From: UBA7657 sp049652985
GTDB taxonomy: Bacteria; Pseudomonadota; Alphaproteobacteria; Micavibrionales; Micavibrionaceae
Assembly: GCA_049652985.1 (NCBI GenBank)
Contig: JBASFK010000001.1
Span: 1-64,000 of the forward strand
Reading direction: 5' to 3'
Length of the DNA: 64,000 bases
Part shown: in pieces, positions 42,650-51,346 of the stretch
Numbering within the stretch: position 1 is the stretch's first letter
How the letters are laid out: each line of letters opens with the position of its first letter
Program-made: the position numbers and the translations under genes
Notes under the pieces: generated by a model
Told to the model about the DNA's origin: nothing
The model's input: the letters and a program-made list of their open reading frames with translations, nothing else
The model's database searches: none

Positions 42650-42682
42650 TAAAAAAACCCGGGCTTTTTTAAGGCCCGGGCC
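42650..42682 (-). terminator. terminator after fliL
   Basis: GCCCGGG (42680-42674 on the minus strand), a loop and CCCGGGC read into a T-run formed by A 42651-42657. It lies just after the fliL stop and upstream of hppA. Confidence 0.82.
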
Positions 42683-42712
42683 GCAGTACCATAGAGGGTT
42701 CACTTAAAAACC

Positions 42713-43204
42713 TTAAATCGGGCGCTGTTGCACCACCTGCAGCAGCACATCGGAGACCATATCTTCCCCGAGAACGTCCGTTGTAATCTTCGTCAGGCGG
42801 CCCTTGATCGCCGAAACCTGCACCACGCCGCCCTTGAGGGCCGCGTGCTTGTTAAGAATTCCGTACATATCCTGGATATAGGCGTCTTTCAGACGCGGCG
42901 TGAGCTTCCTGACTTCATCGGCCTTGTCCTTGCCCTCGACTTCAAGGGCGATCACCAGGCTCACGGTCTGGGTCACACCTGAATTGTCTATGATCGGCAG
43001 GATCAGCGGGTCAAGTTCCACGAACTCCGCTGTATCGGCGCCATGACCGCCTTTTTTCTTCTCATCTTTTTTATGAGCAGCAGCAACTTCCTTGGCCGCT
43101 TCACCGGCCGACGCTTCCGCCGGTTTGGAGAAATAGAAATATGCTCCGGCGCCACCCCCGCCTAGCACAAGCAACGCGACGACCGCGATTAAAACCATGC
43201 GCAT
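42713..43204 (-). CDS. fliL: flagellar basal-body-associated protein FliL
   Basis: The 163-aa protein has one N-terminal membrane helix with a glycine-rich core (residues 4-25), a lysine-rich linker, and the FliL periplasmic domain: FVELDPLILPII, VSLVIALEVEG and LKDAYIQDMYGILNK. FliL surrounds the stator units and supports torque. Here it stands alone between hppA and nusB, away from other flagellar genes; the stator genes motAB lie 13 kb to the right. Confidence 0.85.
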   Translation of the reverse strand: MRMVLIAVVALLVLGGGGAGAYFYFSKPAEASAGEAAKEVAAAHKKDEKKKGGHGADTAEFVELDPLILPIIDNSGVTQTVSLVIALEVEGKDKADEVRKLTPRLKDAYIQDMYGILNKHAALKGGVVQVSAIKGRLTKITTDVLGEDMVSDVLLQVVQQRPI

Positions 43205-43345
43205 TTAGAAGACCCCGTTTTTTATAGTTATATGAACCTTAATGTTAATCATAACGTCCAAATGATTAACGCCTTGTTACAATATGAAAAAAAGAGGGGT
43301 TTTTGTTTGAAATAAAATTACAATATATTGATTTTATTGAATAAT

Positions 43346-43804
43346 TTAAGACCGCACGACCTTCGCAACTGCGTCAAGAACGGCATTCACCAGACCCGTT
43401 TCACCCGAATCGAAGAACCCGTGGGCGACATTCAGATAGTCGTTAATAATAATGCCCTGCTCCGTTTCCCGGTTCACCAGCAGTTCAGCCGAGGCGCACA
43501 TAAGTATCGCTTTAAGCAGCATACCGACATCTTTGTTTTCATTCGTGATATTCGCGTTAATAATCTCGTTTATCTCGTCCCCGCGCTCCTCGATTGCGCC
43601 GAGTATCTTTTTAAACAACGCACCATCCGGGGTAACAATCGTTTCACCATCCACTTCCATTCCGACGCGCGTGGCTAAAAATTCTTCGGTCACTTTCGAA
43701 ATCCGCTGCTTGTTCTGCACGGACTGGTAAAGCGCCTGCACCGCGAGCAGGCGCGCCGAGAGATTGCGGGCCTTCGCCGAAGGCCTCCTGTGTTCAGCGG
43801 TCAT
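43346..43804 (-). CDS. nusB: transcription antitermination protein NusB
   Basis: The 152-aa all-helical protein matches NusB: ARLLAVQALYQSV near the N-terminus, AILMCASAELLVN and the closing INDYLNVAHGFFDSGETGLVNAVLDAVA. NusB with NusE prevents early termination of rRNA operons. Its start overlaps the ribH stop by four bases, the standard ribH-nusB coupling. Confidence 0.95.
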   Translation of the reverse strand: MTAEHRRPSAKARNLSARLLAVQALYQSVQNKQRISKVTEEFLATRVGMEVDGETIVTPDGALFKKILGAIEERGDEINEIINANITNENKDVGMLLKAILMCASAELLVNRETEQGIIINDYLNVAHGFFDSGETGLVNAVLDAVAKVVRS

Positions 43805-44259
43805 GATGCTTTCCTGCTGGATTTGCTGTATTCGCGCTTAAGTTCGAGAAGCCTGAGCGCCGCACGCGCCGCCCCTGCGCCGACATTCTTCTCATCCGGG
43901 TTCGCGCGGGTCAAGGCCTGCGCCATATTTTCCGCCGTAATAATCCCATTTCCGATTGCAAGATTGTCTTTGATCGTCAACTCGCCGATCCCGCGCGCGC
44001 TTTCATTGCTGACGATCTCGAAATGATAGGTCTCGCCGCGGATGACACAGCCCAGCGCCACATAGGCATAAAAGGTGCTGAAGTCTTGCCGCCCGGACGC
44101 CAGCTTGATCGCGCCCGGAATTTCCAGCGCGCCCGGAACCGTGATGTGCTCATACGTCGCGCCCGCCTCGTCCAGCGCCTGCTTCGCGCCGCGTACCAGC
44201 ATGTCCCCGATATTTTCATGGAACCGCGCCTCAACGATCAGGACATGGGCCGGCATCAT
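43801..44259 (-). CDS. ribH: 6,7-dimethyl-8-ribityllumazine synthase
   Basis: RibH performs the penultimate riboflavin step. The 152-aa protein shows VEARFHENIGDML, VPGALEIPGAIKLA, the catalytic GCVIRGETYHFEIV (His) and GNGIITAENMAQAL. It overlaps ribB by four bases upstream and nusB by four downstream. Confidence 0.96.
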   Translation of the reverse strand: MMPAHVLIVEARFHENIGDMLVRGAKQALDEAGATYEHITVPGALEIPGAIKLASGRQDFSTFYAYVALGCVIRGETYHFEIVSNESARGIGELTIKDNLAIGNGIITAENMAQALTRANPDEKNVGAGAARAALRLLELKREYSKSSRKAS

Positions 44260-45401
44260 GGCTGCTCTCCGCTCAGCTTCCGGTGACCGGCAATGGAAAG
44301 CCCGTAACCTTCAAGTCCGACAATGGCCCGCGGATGATCCGTCAGCAGGGTCATGTCTCTCACACCCTGGTCGATTAGGATCTGCGCCCCGATCCCGTAA
44401 TCTTTCAGCGTGCCCTGCTTGCCGTCCTTCTGAACGCTAAGACGCTGCGACAGGTTTTTCGGATCGGCATCGCGCAGGATCACGATAATCCCGCGCCCTT
44501 CTTTGCCGATGATTTCCATCGAGCGCTTAAGCACAGGGTTTGAATTACCCCCAAGGATATCCCCGATAAAATCCACAGCATGCATGCGCACGAGAACTGG
44601 CTCGCCGGAATCTCCCTGATTTTGCTTTATATTTCCCTTGGTGAGCGCGATATGCTCCGCATATTGCACCTTGCTTGCATAGAGATTGAACTTGAACTCA
44701 CCGCCGTAAGCGCTTGTAAAATCACTCTCGTAAATTTTCTGCACCAGTGACTCGGTCCGGCGGCGGTAAGCGATCAGATCGGCAATCGTGCCTATTTTTA
44801 GTCTGTGCTTCTCGGCAAAGGGAATAAGATCCGGCAGCCGCGCCATGCTGCCATTCTTGTTCATGATCTCGCAGATCACTCCCGCAGGTCTCAATCCTGC
44901 AAGCCGTGCTAAATCCACCGCCGCTTCAGTATGACCCGCGCGCACCAGCACGCCGCCGTCCTTCGACCGCAGCGGAAAAACATGCCCCGGCGTTGATATA
45001 TCGCCCGGCCTCGCCGCCGGATTGATCGCCGTCTGGATCGTCTTCGCGCGATCCTCGGCTGACACGCCCGTGTGCACGCCTTCCTTCGCCTCGATTGAAA
45101 CTGTGAAGCGCGCCTGGTTGTCCGTGACATTCTGACGGGGCTGCAGCGGCAGGCCAATCTGGTCCACCATTGCGCCTTCCATCGGCAAACACACGAAACC
45201 GCCGCATTCCTGGATCATGAAATTGATCGCCGCCGGCGTCGCAAATTGCGCCGCGATCACGATATCGCCCTCATTCTCGCGGTTCTCGTCGTCGACAATC
45301 ACCACCGGCTTGCCGGCACGGATATCGGCAATAATTTCTTCGGTGCTCGCGAACGGGGAAGTGGCAGAACCAGGCTTCAGCATTTTCAAAATATTGTTCA
45401 T
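44256..45401 (-). CDS. ribB: 3,4-dihydroxy-2-butanone 4-phosphate synthase fused to a cysteine-less GTP cyclohydrolase II-like domain (RibBX type)
   Basis: The N-terminal half (about residues 20-215) is complete DHBP synthase: DDENRENEGDIVIAA, PAAINFMIQECGGFVC and GHVFPLR. The C-terminal half keeps the GTP cyclohydrolase II framework (VLVRMHAVDFIGD, LKDYGIGAQILIDQGV, GLEGYGL), but the three zinc-binding cysteines of the family ('EC.TGD' and 'RCDCG') are replaced (HAVDFIGD and NSNPVLKRSM). A domain without them should not hydrolyse GTP. Such DHBP-synthase fusions with an inactive domain are known in Proteobacteria as RibBX. A separate active RibA is then needed elsewhere in the genome. Confidence 0.9.
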   Translation of the reverse strand: MNNILKMLKPGSATSPFASTEEIIADIRAGKPVVIVDDENRENEGDIVIAAQFATPAAINFMIQECGGFVCLPMEGAMVDQIGLPLQPRQNVTDNQARFTVSIEAKEGVHTGVSAEDRAKTIQTAINPAARPGDISTPGHVFPLRSKDGGVLVRAGHTEAAVDLARLAGLRPAGVICEIMNKNGSMARLPDLIPFAEKHRLKIGTIADLIAYRRRTESLVQKIYESDFTSAYGGEFKFNLYASKVQYAEHIALTKGNIKQNQGDSGEPVLVRMHAVDFIGDILGGNSNPVLKRSMEIIGKEGRGIIVILRDADPKNLSQRLSVQKDGKQGTLKDYGIGAQILIDQGVRDMTLLTDHPRAIVGLEGYGLSIAGHRKLSGEQP

Positions 45402-46000
45402 GCCGCGCTCCGCTGGTTCATGCCGAGCGCCCGCGCCACGTAACGCGCCAGCATATCGATCTCGATATTCAGTTTATCGCCCGGCTTTCTCTCGCCCAGC
45501 GTCGTCACGCCCCATGTGAATGGAATGATATTCACGGTGAAAACATTGCCCCGTACCTCGTTCACGGTCAGCGAAACACCGTCCAGTGTCACGGAACCCT
45601 TCGGAGCGATAAACCCGGCCAGATCGCCCGGCGCCTCGACCGTTAAAACCATTGAATCCCCGGCCATCTTTATATCCTTGATCACCGCTTGTGCATCGAC
45701 ATGCCCGAACACAAAATGCCCGCCCAGCTCGTCGCCAAGCTTCAGGGAAGGCTCAAGATTAACTCTCGTCCCGGTTATCCACAGGCCAATCCCGCTGCAG
45801 CTAAGGGTTTCGCGTGAAACATCCACAGCGAACCAGCCCGGACCTTTTTGAACCACCGTGAGGCACACGCCCGAGCAACAGATCGAAGCCCCGCGTGGCA
45901 TAGCCCCGAGGTCCAGGTCTGTTTCGATTGTTATGCGCGTATCGCCATCATTCTCGATGGATTTGACCGTGCCTGTCGTCTGGATGATGCCCGTAAACAT
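45398..46000 (-). CDS. ribE: riboflavin synthase alpha chain
   Basis: The start is ATG 46000 (MFTGIIQTTG, the invariant N-terminus); the longer upstream frame is not part of the protein. About 200 residues show the typical internal duplication of two lumazine-binding barrels: ASICCSGVCLTVV in the first and GSVTLDGVSLTVNEV in the second, with GHFVFGHVD between them. It dismutates two lumazines to riboflavin. It overlaps ribB by four bases and follows ribD after 13. Confidence 0.96.
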   Translation of the reverse strand: MFTGIIQTTGTVKSIENDGDTRITIETDLDLGAMPRGASICCSGVCLTVVQKGPGWFAVDVSRETLSCSGIGLWITGTRVNLEPSLKLGDELGGHFVFGHVDAQAVIKDIKMAGDSMVLTVEAPGDLAGFIAPKGSVTLDGVSLTVNEVRGNVFTVNIIPFTWGVTTLGERKPGDKLNIEIDMLARYVARALGMNQRSAA

Positions 46001-46013
46001 GATGCGAGGGACT

Positions 46014-47069
46014 TTAGGCGCTGGCCTCGTAAATTTCCAGTAAATCTTCGCCCAGAACCCGCGTTTCCGTGAGCTTAAGCCCCAGTTTCGCCTGTATTTC
46101 CGGAAAATTGAGCGCCCTGCCCCCCGGCCAGCGCAATGCTGGGTTCTTATACAGCAGGAACCTGTCGCCGATCCCCTCTTTGACGAATTCCTGCAAAACT
46201 GTGCCACCGCCCTCGAAAAACACGCGCGTGACCCCGTGCGCCGCCAGCGTCTTTAAAATGGCCTCCGGACTTCGCCCGACATTAAACACCCGCGCACCCA
46301 GTTTCTCATATTGGCTGGGGTTACGCTCCGTGTGGAAAATCCATACCGGTGCGTCATCAACGCTCTGCATAATCTGCGAGTTGATCGGCATTTCCAGTTT
46401 TGAATCCAGTATGATGCGTATTGGCTTGTGCGTAAAACCTCCAAGACGCGTCGTAAGCAACGGATCGTCATTAAGAACCGACCCGATAGCGGTCAATATT
46501 GCGTCATGCTGGCTTCGCATCAGGTGCACATGCCGGCGCGCCATGTCGCCCGTTATCCATTCGCGCTTGCCCGAAGCCGGCGCGATCATCCCGTCCCCTG
46601 TCAACGCCATTTTCAGCGTCACCAATGGCCGCTTCTCCGTGATCCGCAGAAAAAATCCCCGGTTCAGCGCCGTGCATTCCGTCTCCAGCACGCCGGTAAC
46701 AACCTCGATGCCCGCTTCCCTTAAAATTTCGATGCCCCGGCCATTTACTACCGGGTTCGGATCAATACAGCCCGCCACGACACGTTTCACACCCGCCTGT
46801 ACCAGCGCCCCCGCACATGGCCCATCCCGCCCCGCAATCGCGCAGGGCTCCAGCGTTACATAAGCCGTAGCATTCTTCGCCGCCGCGCCTGCCTGCGCCA
46901 GAGCTTCCGCTTCCGCGTGCGGCCGCCCACTCGCTGCCGTGCGCCCGCGCCCGATAATCACGCCTTTTTTGACAAGCACGCATCCCACGGAAGGGTTAGG
47001 CGCAACATTGCCCAGGCCCCGCCGCGCCACGCCCAGCGCTGCGCGCATATATTCAGTATCTTCGCTCAT
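46014..47069 (-). CDS. ribD: bifunctional riboflavin deaminase/reductase
   Basis: I choose ATG 47069 (MSEDTEYMRAALGVARRG), which matches the family; the longer frame adds 12 residues. The deaminase domain (1-145) has the zinc ligands in GRPHAEAEAL and in PCAIAGRDGPC; the usual 'PCSH.G.TPPC' is altered, but the ligand cysteines remain. The reductase domain (146-351) has LKMALTGDGMIA, DAILTAIGSVLNDDP and FFEGGGTVLQEF. It catalyses the second and third riboflavin steps and follows nrdR in the operon. Confidence 0.95.
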   Translation of the reverse strand: MSEDTEYMRAALGVARRGLGNVAPNPSVGCVLVKKGVIIGRGRTAASGRPHAEAEALAQAGAAAKNATAYVTLEPCAIAGRDGPCAGALVQAGVKRVVAGCIDPNPVVNGRGIEILREAGIEVVTGVLETECTALNRGFFLRITEKRPLVTLKMALTGDGMIAPASGKREWITGDMARRHVHLMRSQHDAILTAIGSVLNDDPLLTTRLGGFTHKPIRIILDSKLEMPINSQIMQSVDDAPVWIFHTERNPSQYEKLGARVFNVGRSPEAILKTLAAHGVTRVFFEGGGTVLQEFVKEGIGDRFLLYKNPALRWPGGRALNFPEIQAKLGLKLTETRVLGEDLLEIYEASA

Positions 47070-47122
47070 GTATGGGGTTTTAAACACGGGCCACGCAGAG
47101 TGCACGGAAAAAATAAGCGCCC

Positions 47123-47614
47123 TTACCCGGCCTTGCGGTTACGGGCCTTCCGGTCGGCTTCCTGCAATTCCTTGACGCTCTGCAGGAATTCATCGAAATC
47201 CCCGGGATTCCTGAAATCTTTGTACACCGACGCGTAACGGATATACCCGACCACATCGAGGTCGATCAGCGCCTTCATCACCAGCTCGCCCACCTGTTTC
47301 GAGCTGATCTCGGCTTCCCCTTGCGTCTCCAACTGGCGCACGATCTCGTTCGCGGCTTTCTCGATATGCTCCAGCTGCGCCGGGCGCTTGCGCAGCGCCA
47401 CCTGCATCGAGCGTATAATTTTATCGCGATCGAAAGGTTGCCTGCGGTTACCGTTTTTAATCACTGTCATCTCGCGAAGCTGCACGCGCTCGAACGTCGT
47501 GAAACGCTCCTCGCATTTCGGGCATGACCGGCGGCGGCGAATGGCTGAACTATCCTCCGTCGGCCGCGAGTCCTTGACCTGTGTTTCTTCAGTGCCGCAA
47601 AACGGACAGCGCAT
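47123..47614 (-). CDS. nrdR: transcriptional repressor NrdR
   Basis: NrdR represses ribonucleotide reductase genes when dATP is high. The 163-aa protein has the zinc ribbon (MRCPFCGTEETQVKDSRPTE and CPKCEERFTTFE) followed by the ATP cone (VIKNGNRRQPFDRDKIIRSMQVALRKRP). It lies between a small hypothetical gene and ribD, the usual glyA-nrdR-ribD order. Confidence 0.97.
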   Translation of the reverse strand: MRCPFCGTEETQVKDSRPTEDSSAIRRRRSCPKCEERFTTFERVQLREMTVIKNGNRRQPFDRDKIIRSMQVALRKRPAQLEHIEKAANEIVRQLETQGEAEISSKQVGELVMKALIDLDVVGYIRYASVYKDFRNPGDFDEFLQSVKELQEADRKARNRKAG

Positions 47615-47622
47615 AATTTCCT

Positions 47623-48048
47623 TTATGCATCAAGCGTTGAATATCCTAAATGTACTCTGGGAGCTTCTAAACTCTGCTTTATAATCTTGGCTAAACCATC
47701 CTGGTTAAATCTTTTCTGGTCCCACAACGGGGCAAGCTGGGCCCCGGTAATGGTCGCATGCCTGACTTCGCGCCCGATACTATCAACATACCTGATCTGC
47801 AGGTAATGTGCTTTGGCATCATCAATATCGAGATATCGCGCCTTACCCTTCTCTACCGTCTCAAGCCAACTAGCGACGGTCCTGGCGAACCATTTAAAAT
47901 CTTCATCCCAATCCGAAGACGGGTATGGTAACACCCCGTGCTTTGCCGGCTTATCTCCACCTATGAATACACAAAAATGATTGGCCTCGTCGTTGAATAC
48001 GTGACCGGTCGCCCTCAGGAATCCTTTTAACGCAGTAACAGTACTCAT
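47623..48048 (-). CDS. hypothetical protein inserted between glyA and nrdR
   Basis: The 141-aa protein is soluble, without signal or membrane segments. It has an aromatic-rich middle (WDEDFKWFARTVASWLETVEKGKARYLDI) and a mostly beta second half. I do not recognise it. It is AT-richer than the flanking genes and interrupts the usual glyA-nrdR adjacency, yet spacing is tight on both sides (8 and 22 bases), so it is probably expressed with the operon. Confidence 0.6.
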   Translation of the reverse strand: MSTVTALKGFLRATGHVFNDEANHFCVFIGGDKPAKHGVLPYPSSDWDEDFKWFARTVASWLETVEKGKARYLDIDDAKAHYLQIRYVDSIGREVRHATITGAQLAPLWDQKRFNQDGLAKIIKQSLEAPRVHLGYSTLDA

Positions 48049-48070
48049 CCTACTCTCTCACTTTCTCATT

Positions 48071-49387
48071 TTAAGGTGTTGCAACATCATAGATCGGAAA
48101 ACGCGCGCAGAGCTTTTTCACTTTCTCGCGCACGGCCTTTTCAACGGCTCCATTACCTTCAGCGCCGTTTTTGGCAACACCATCCAGCACCTCCAGAATA
48201 TAACCGCCAATTTCTTTCCACTCAGCCGGGCCGAACCCGCGCGTCGTTCCTGCGGGCGTTCCCAAACGAATGCCCGAAGTCACAAATGGCGATTCCGGGT
48301 CAAACGGCACGGCATTCTTGTTGCAGGTGATCCCCGCATGCTCCAGTGCCAAATCCGCAACCTTCCCCGTCAGCTTCTTCGGGCGCAGATCAACCAGCAC
48401 GATATGGCTGTCCGTGCCGCCGGTGACGATCTCAAGACCGCCCTTCACCAGCACATCGGCCAAAATTTTCGCATTCTCAACCACAGCTTTCGCATAAACC
48501 TTGAAACTCGGCTGCAGCGCCTCGCCGAACGCCACGGCCTTCGCCGCGATGACATGCTCCAGCGGACCGCCCTGCAGGCCCGGGAACACCGCCGAATTGA
48601 TCTTCTTCGCGATATCTTCGTCGTTCGTCAGAACAATGCCGCCACGCGGCCCGCGCAATGTTTTATGCGTCGTCGTCGTCACGACCTGCGCATGCGGCAT
48701 CGGCGACGGGTACGAACCGCCCGCGATCAAACCCGCATAATGCGCCATATCTACGAACAAAATCGCGCCCACGGAATCCGCGATCTTGCGGAAACGCGCC
48801 CAGTCGATGACACGCGGGTAAGCCGATGCGCCCGCGATAATCATTTTCGGCTTGTGCTCATTCGCCAGCTTTTGAATGTCATCGTAATCCAGCAAGCCGT
48901 CTTCTTTGCGCGTCTGGTACTGGATCGATTTGAACCATTTACCCGACTGGTTTGGCGCCGCGCCATGCGTCAGGTGACCGCCGAACGCGAGACTCATACC
49001 AAGAATCGTATCGCCCGGCTGCAGCTGCGCCATGAACACCGCCTGGTTCGCCTGTGCGCCGGAATGGGGCTGCACGTTGCAGAACTTCGCGCCGAAAATC
49101 TTGCAGGCGCGATCAATCGCGAGTTGCTCTGTGATATCGACGAACTCGCAGCCCTGGTAATAGCGTTTGCCCGGGTATCCTTCGGCGTATTTGTTCGTTA
49201 GTACCGATCCCTGCGCCTCGATCACGGCGCGGCTCGCAATATTTTCCGACGCAATCAGTTCAATCTGGTCCTGCTGGCGGTGCAGCTCCTGGTTCATCGC
49301 CTTGAAAACTTCCGGGTCGCCAGCTGCCAGGTTCGCCGTGAAAAATCCATCCTCTGTATATTCGTTTTTCTTTTGTGCCGTGCCCAT
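48071..49387 (-). CDS. glyA: serine hydroxymethyltransferase
   Basis: GlyA interconverts serine and glycine and loads one-carbon units on tetrahydrofolate. The 438-aa PLP enzyme has ELIASENIASRAVIEAQGS, YAEGYPGKRYYQGCE, the PLP lysine in TTTTHKTLRGPRGG and NAVPFDPESPFVTSGIRLGTPA. It begins after rpiB (15 bases) and precedes the riboflavin operon on the same strand. Confidence 0.98.
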   Translation of the reverse strand: MGTAQKKNEYTEDGFFTANLAAGDPEVFKAMNQELHRQQDQIELIASENIASRAVIEAQGSVLTNKYAEGYPGKRYYQGCEFVDITEQLAIDRACKIFGAKFCNVQPHSGAQANQAVFMAQLQPGDTILGMSLAFGGHLTHGAAPNQSGKWFKSIQYQTRKEDGLLDYDDIQKLANEHKPKMIIAGASAYPRVIDWARFRKIADSVGAILFVDMAHYAGLIAGGSYPSPMPHAQVVTTTTHKTLRGPRGGIVLTNDEDIAKKINSAVFPGLQGGPLEHVIAAKAVAFGEALQPSFKVYAKAVVENAKILADVLVKGGLEIVTGGTDSHIVLVDLRPKKLTGKVADLALEHAGITCNKNAVPFDPESPFVTSGIRLGTPAGTTRGFGPAEWKEIGGYILEVLDGVAKNGAEGNGAVEKAVREKVKKLCARFPIYDVATP

Positions 49388-49402
49388 TGTCTTTCCTTTC
49401 GA

Positions 49403-49870
49403 TTAGCAACAACCCTTTAACTTCTCGACGCGCTTTTCATGCCGCCCGCCTTCGAATTTCGTATTCAAAAAAGCATCGACGCATTCAAACGCCGTTTTCT
49501 CATCGATCAGCCGCGCCCCGAGCGCGAGCACATTCGCGTCATTATGCTGGCGCGACAGCTTCGCCATTTCCGCACTCATGCAGAGCGCCGCACGCACCGC
49601 CGGGTTTCTGTTCGCCGCGATCGAAATGCCGATGCCCGAACCGCAGATCACGATTCCCTGCGCCGTCTTGCCTTCCTCGATCGCCTTTGCGACCGCGTAA
49701 CCGAAATCGGGGTAATCGACGGAATCCACGGCGTTGGTGCCAAGATCCAGCACATTCTCCGCGCCCAGATGCCTGACCACGGCCTGTTTCAGTTCAAAAC
49801 CGGCATGGTCGCTGGCGATAGCTATTTTGGTTTTTGCACTCAATTTGGTCCCCAGAATCTTGAAGACCAC
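49403..49870 (-). CDS. rpiB: ribose 5-phosphate isomerase B
   Basis: RpiB interconverts ribose 5-phosphate and ribulose 5-phosphate. The 155-aa frame shows IAIASDHAGFELK, the catalytic cysteine in IVICGSGIGISIAANR and LSRQHNDANVLALGARL. The family normally begins just before IAIASDHAG, so a TTG at codon 10 is as likely as the ATG at 49870. It is the first gene of the rpiB-glyA block. Confidence 0.93.
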   Translation of the reverse strand: MVFKILGTKLSAKTKIAIASDHAGFELKQAVVRHLGAENVLDLGTNAVDSVDYPDFGYAVAKAIEEGKTAQGIVICGSGIGISIAANRNPAVRAALCMSAEMAKLSRQHNDANVLALGARLIDEKTAFECVDAFLNTKFEGGRHEKRVEKLKGCC

Positions 49871-49900
49871 AATATATAGTGTTTTTCAGTAAAATAAATC

Positions 49901-49918
49901 CATCAATCAAAGGATTTT
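49901..49918. repeat. possible remnant of the folded repeat (left foot only)
   Basis: CATCAATCAAAGGATTTT is identical to the left foot of copy A (27857-27874), but the stems that follow there are missing. Like the complete copies, it lies between two minus-strand genes (DUF6898 and rpiB). Confidence 0.5.
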
Positions 49919-49931
49919 TAGACGGAAGGAA

Positions 49932-50129
49932 TCAGATTAATCCCTTCTTCTTCAGCACATATTCCAGCCGCTTGATAGCGTTGTATTTCAGCGTCTCTTT
50001 TCCCGCCGCCGCTGGCCCCTGGATGGAAATCTCCGTCAGGCTCTGGCTGTCGATCGCCGAGACCTTCACCAGGCTCCCGACCGGCAGAAATTCGATGATA
50101 ATCTCGCGCCCTTTTAGAACGTCTTTCAT
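49932..50129 (-). CDS. DUF6898 family protein
   Basis: From ATG 50129 (MKDVLKGREIIIEFLPVGSLVKVSAID) the protein has 65 residues, the usual size of this small alphaproteobacterial family. Residues run as a short beta-barrel-like pattern (IIIEFLPVGSLVKVSAI, SLTEISIQGP), and the C-terminus KRLEYVLKKKGLI is basic. The function is unknown. It is divergent from the glutaryl-CoA dehydrogenase gene with a 37-bp gap. Confidence 0.75.
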   Translation of the reverse strand: MKDVLKGREIIIEFLPVGSLVKVSAIDSQSLTEISIQGPAAAGKETLKYNAIKRLEYVLKKKGLI

Positions 50130-50166
50130 ACTGTTATCTTGCTGAAAAACATGGTGTAATACAATC

Positions 50167-51342
50167 ATGAATCACCGCCCCGACTTCAGCTGGCAAGACC
50201 CTCTGCTCCTTGATGAATTGCTGACCGACGAAGAGCGTCATATCCAGCAAACCGCCCGCGATTACGCGCAGGAAAAACTCCTGCCGCGCATTATCGCCGC
50301 CAACCGCCACGAAAAATTTGACGTAAAAATCATGCGCGAAATGGGCGGGCTCGGCCTGCTCGGCCCGATGATCGAGGGCTATGGCTGCGCCGGGGCGTCC
50401 TACACCGCCGCCGGGCTTATTGCCCGGGAAATGGAGCGCGTCGATTCCGCCTACCGCTCCTGCTACTCGGTTCAGTCCTCGCTCGTCATGCTGCCTATTT
50501 ACCTGTTTGGAACGGAAGATCAAAAGAAAAAATACCTGCCGAAACTGGCCTCTGGCGAATTTATTGGATGTTTCGGTTTAACTGAACCCGATGGCGGGTC
50601 TGACCCGTCCGCGATGCGCACCCGCGCCAAGAAAAGCGGCAAAGGCTACAGCATTTCCGGTTCAAAACAATGGATCACCAATTCCCCCATCGCCGATATT
50701 TTCATTGTCTGGGGCAAAGATGACGACGGCGAAATCGTCGGCTTCATCCTCGAAAAAGGAATGAAAGGCCTCAGCGCGCCGAAAATCGAGGGAAAATTCT
50801 CGCTCCGCGCATCGGTCACCGGCGGCATCGCCATGGACGGCGCTGAAGTCCCCGCCGCCAACAAACTCGACGTCAAAGGCCTCAAGGGCCCGATGCAATG
50901 CCTCAACTCCGCCCGGTATGGAATTGCGTGGGGCGCAATGGGCGTCGCGGAAAGCTGCTGGCACATTGCGCGCGAATACACGCTCGAGCGGAAAGTTTTT
51001 GGCAAACCCCTCGCCGGCCAGCAACTCATCCAGAAAAAACTCGCCGACATGCAGACGGAAATCACGCTCGGCCTCGCGGCGTGTCACCGGCTTGGCCGTC
51101 TCCGCGATGAAAACCGCGCCGCACCTGAGGCCATCTCGCTTTTGAAGCGCAACAATTGCGGCAAAGCTCTCGACATCGCAAGACAGGCCCGCGACATGCT
51201 CGGCGGCAACGGCATCTCTGATGAATATCACGTCATCCGCCACATGATGAATCTCGAGGCCGTGAATACCTATGAAGGCACGCACGACATCCACGCGCTC
51301 ATCCTCGGAAAAGCACAGACCGGAATTCAGGCTTTCGGGTAA
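50167..51342 (+). CDS. gcdH: glutaryl-CoA dehydrogenase
   Basis: This flavoenzyme oxidises and decarboxylates glutaryl-CoA to crotonyl-CoA in lysine and tryptophan breakdown. The 391-aa protein has the acyl-CoA dehydrogenase motifs CFGLTEPDGGSDP and KQWITNSPIADIFIVW, plus the catalytic Glu370 in NTYEGTHDIHALILG, the GCDH-specific form. 'FSLRASVTGGI' is also typical. It is followed by the convergent LdtR-like regulator gene. Confidence 0.94.
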   Translation: MNHRPDFSWQDPLLLDELLTDEERHIQQTARDYAQEKLLPRIIAANRHEKFDVKIMREMGGLGLLGPMIEGYGCAGASYTAAGLIAREMERVDSAYRSCYSVQSSLVMLPIYLFGTEDQKKKYLPKLASGEFIGCFGLTEPDGGSDPSAMRTRAKKSGKGYSISGSKQWITNSPIADIFIVWGKDDDGEIVGFILEKGMKGLSAPKIEGKFSLRASVTGGIAMDGAEVPAANKLDVKGLKGPMQCLNSARYGIAWGAMGVAESCWHIAREYTLERKVFGKPLAGQQLIQKKLADMQTEITLGLAACHRLGRLRDENRAAPEAISLLKRNNCGKALDIARQARDMLGGNGISDEYHVIRHMMNLEAVNTYEGTHDIHALILGKAQTGIQAFG

Positions 51343-51346
51343 TTGA

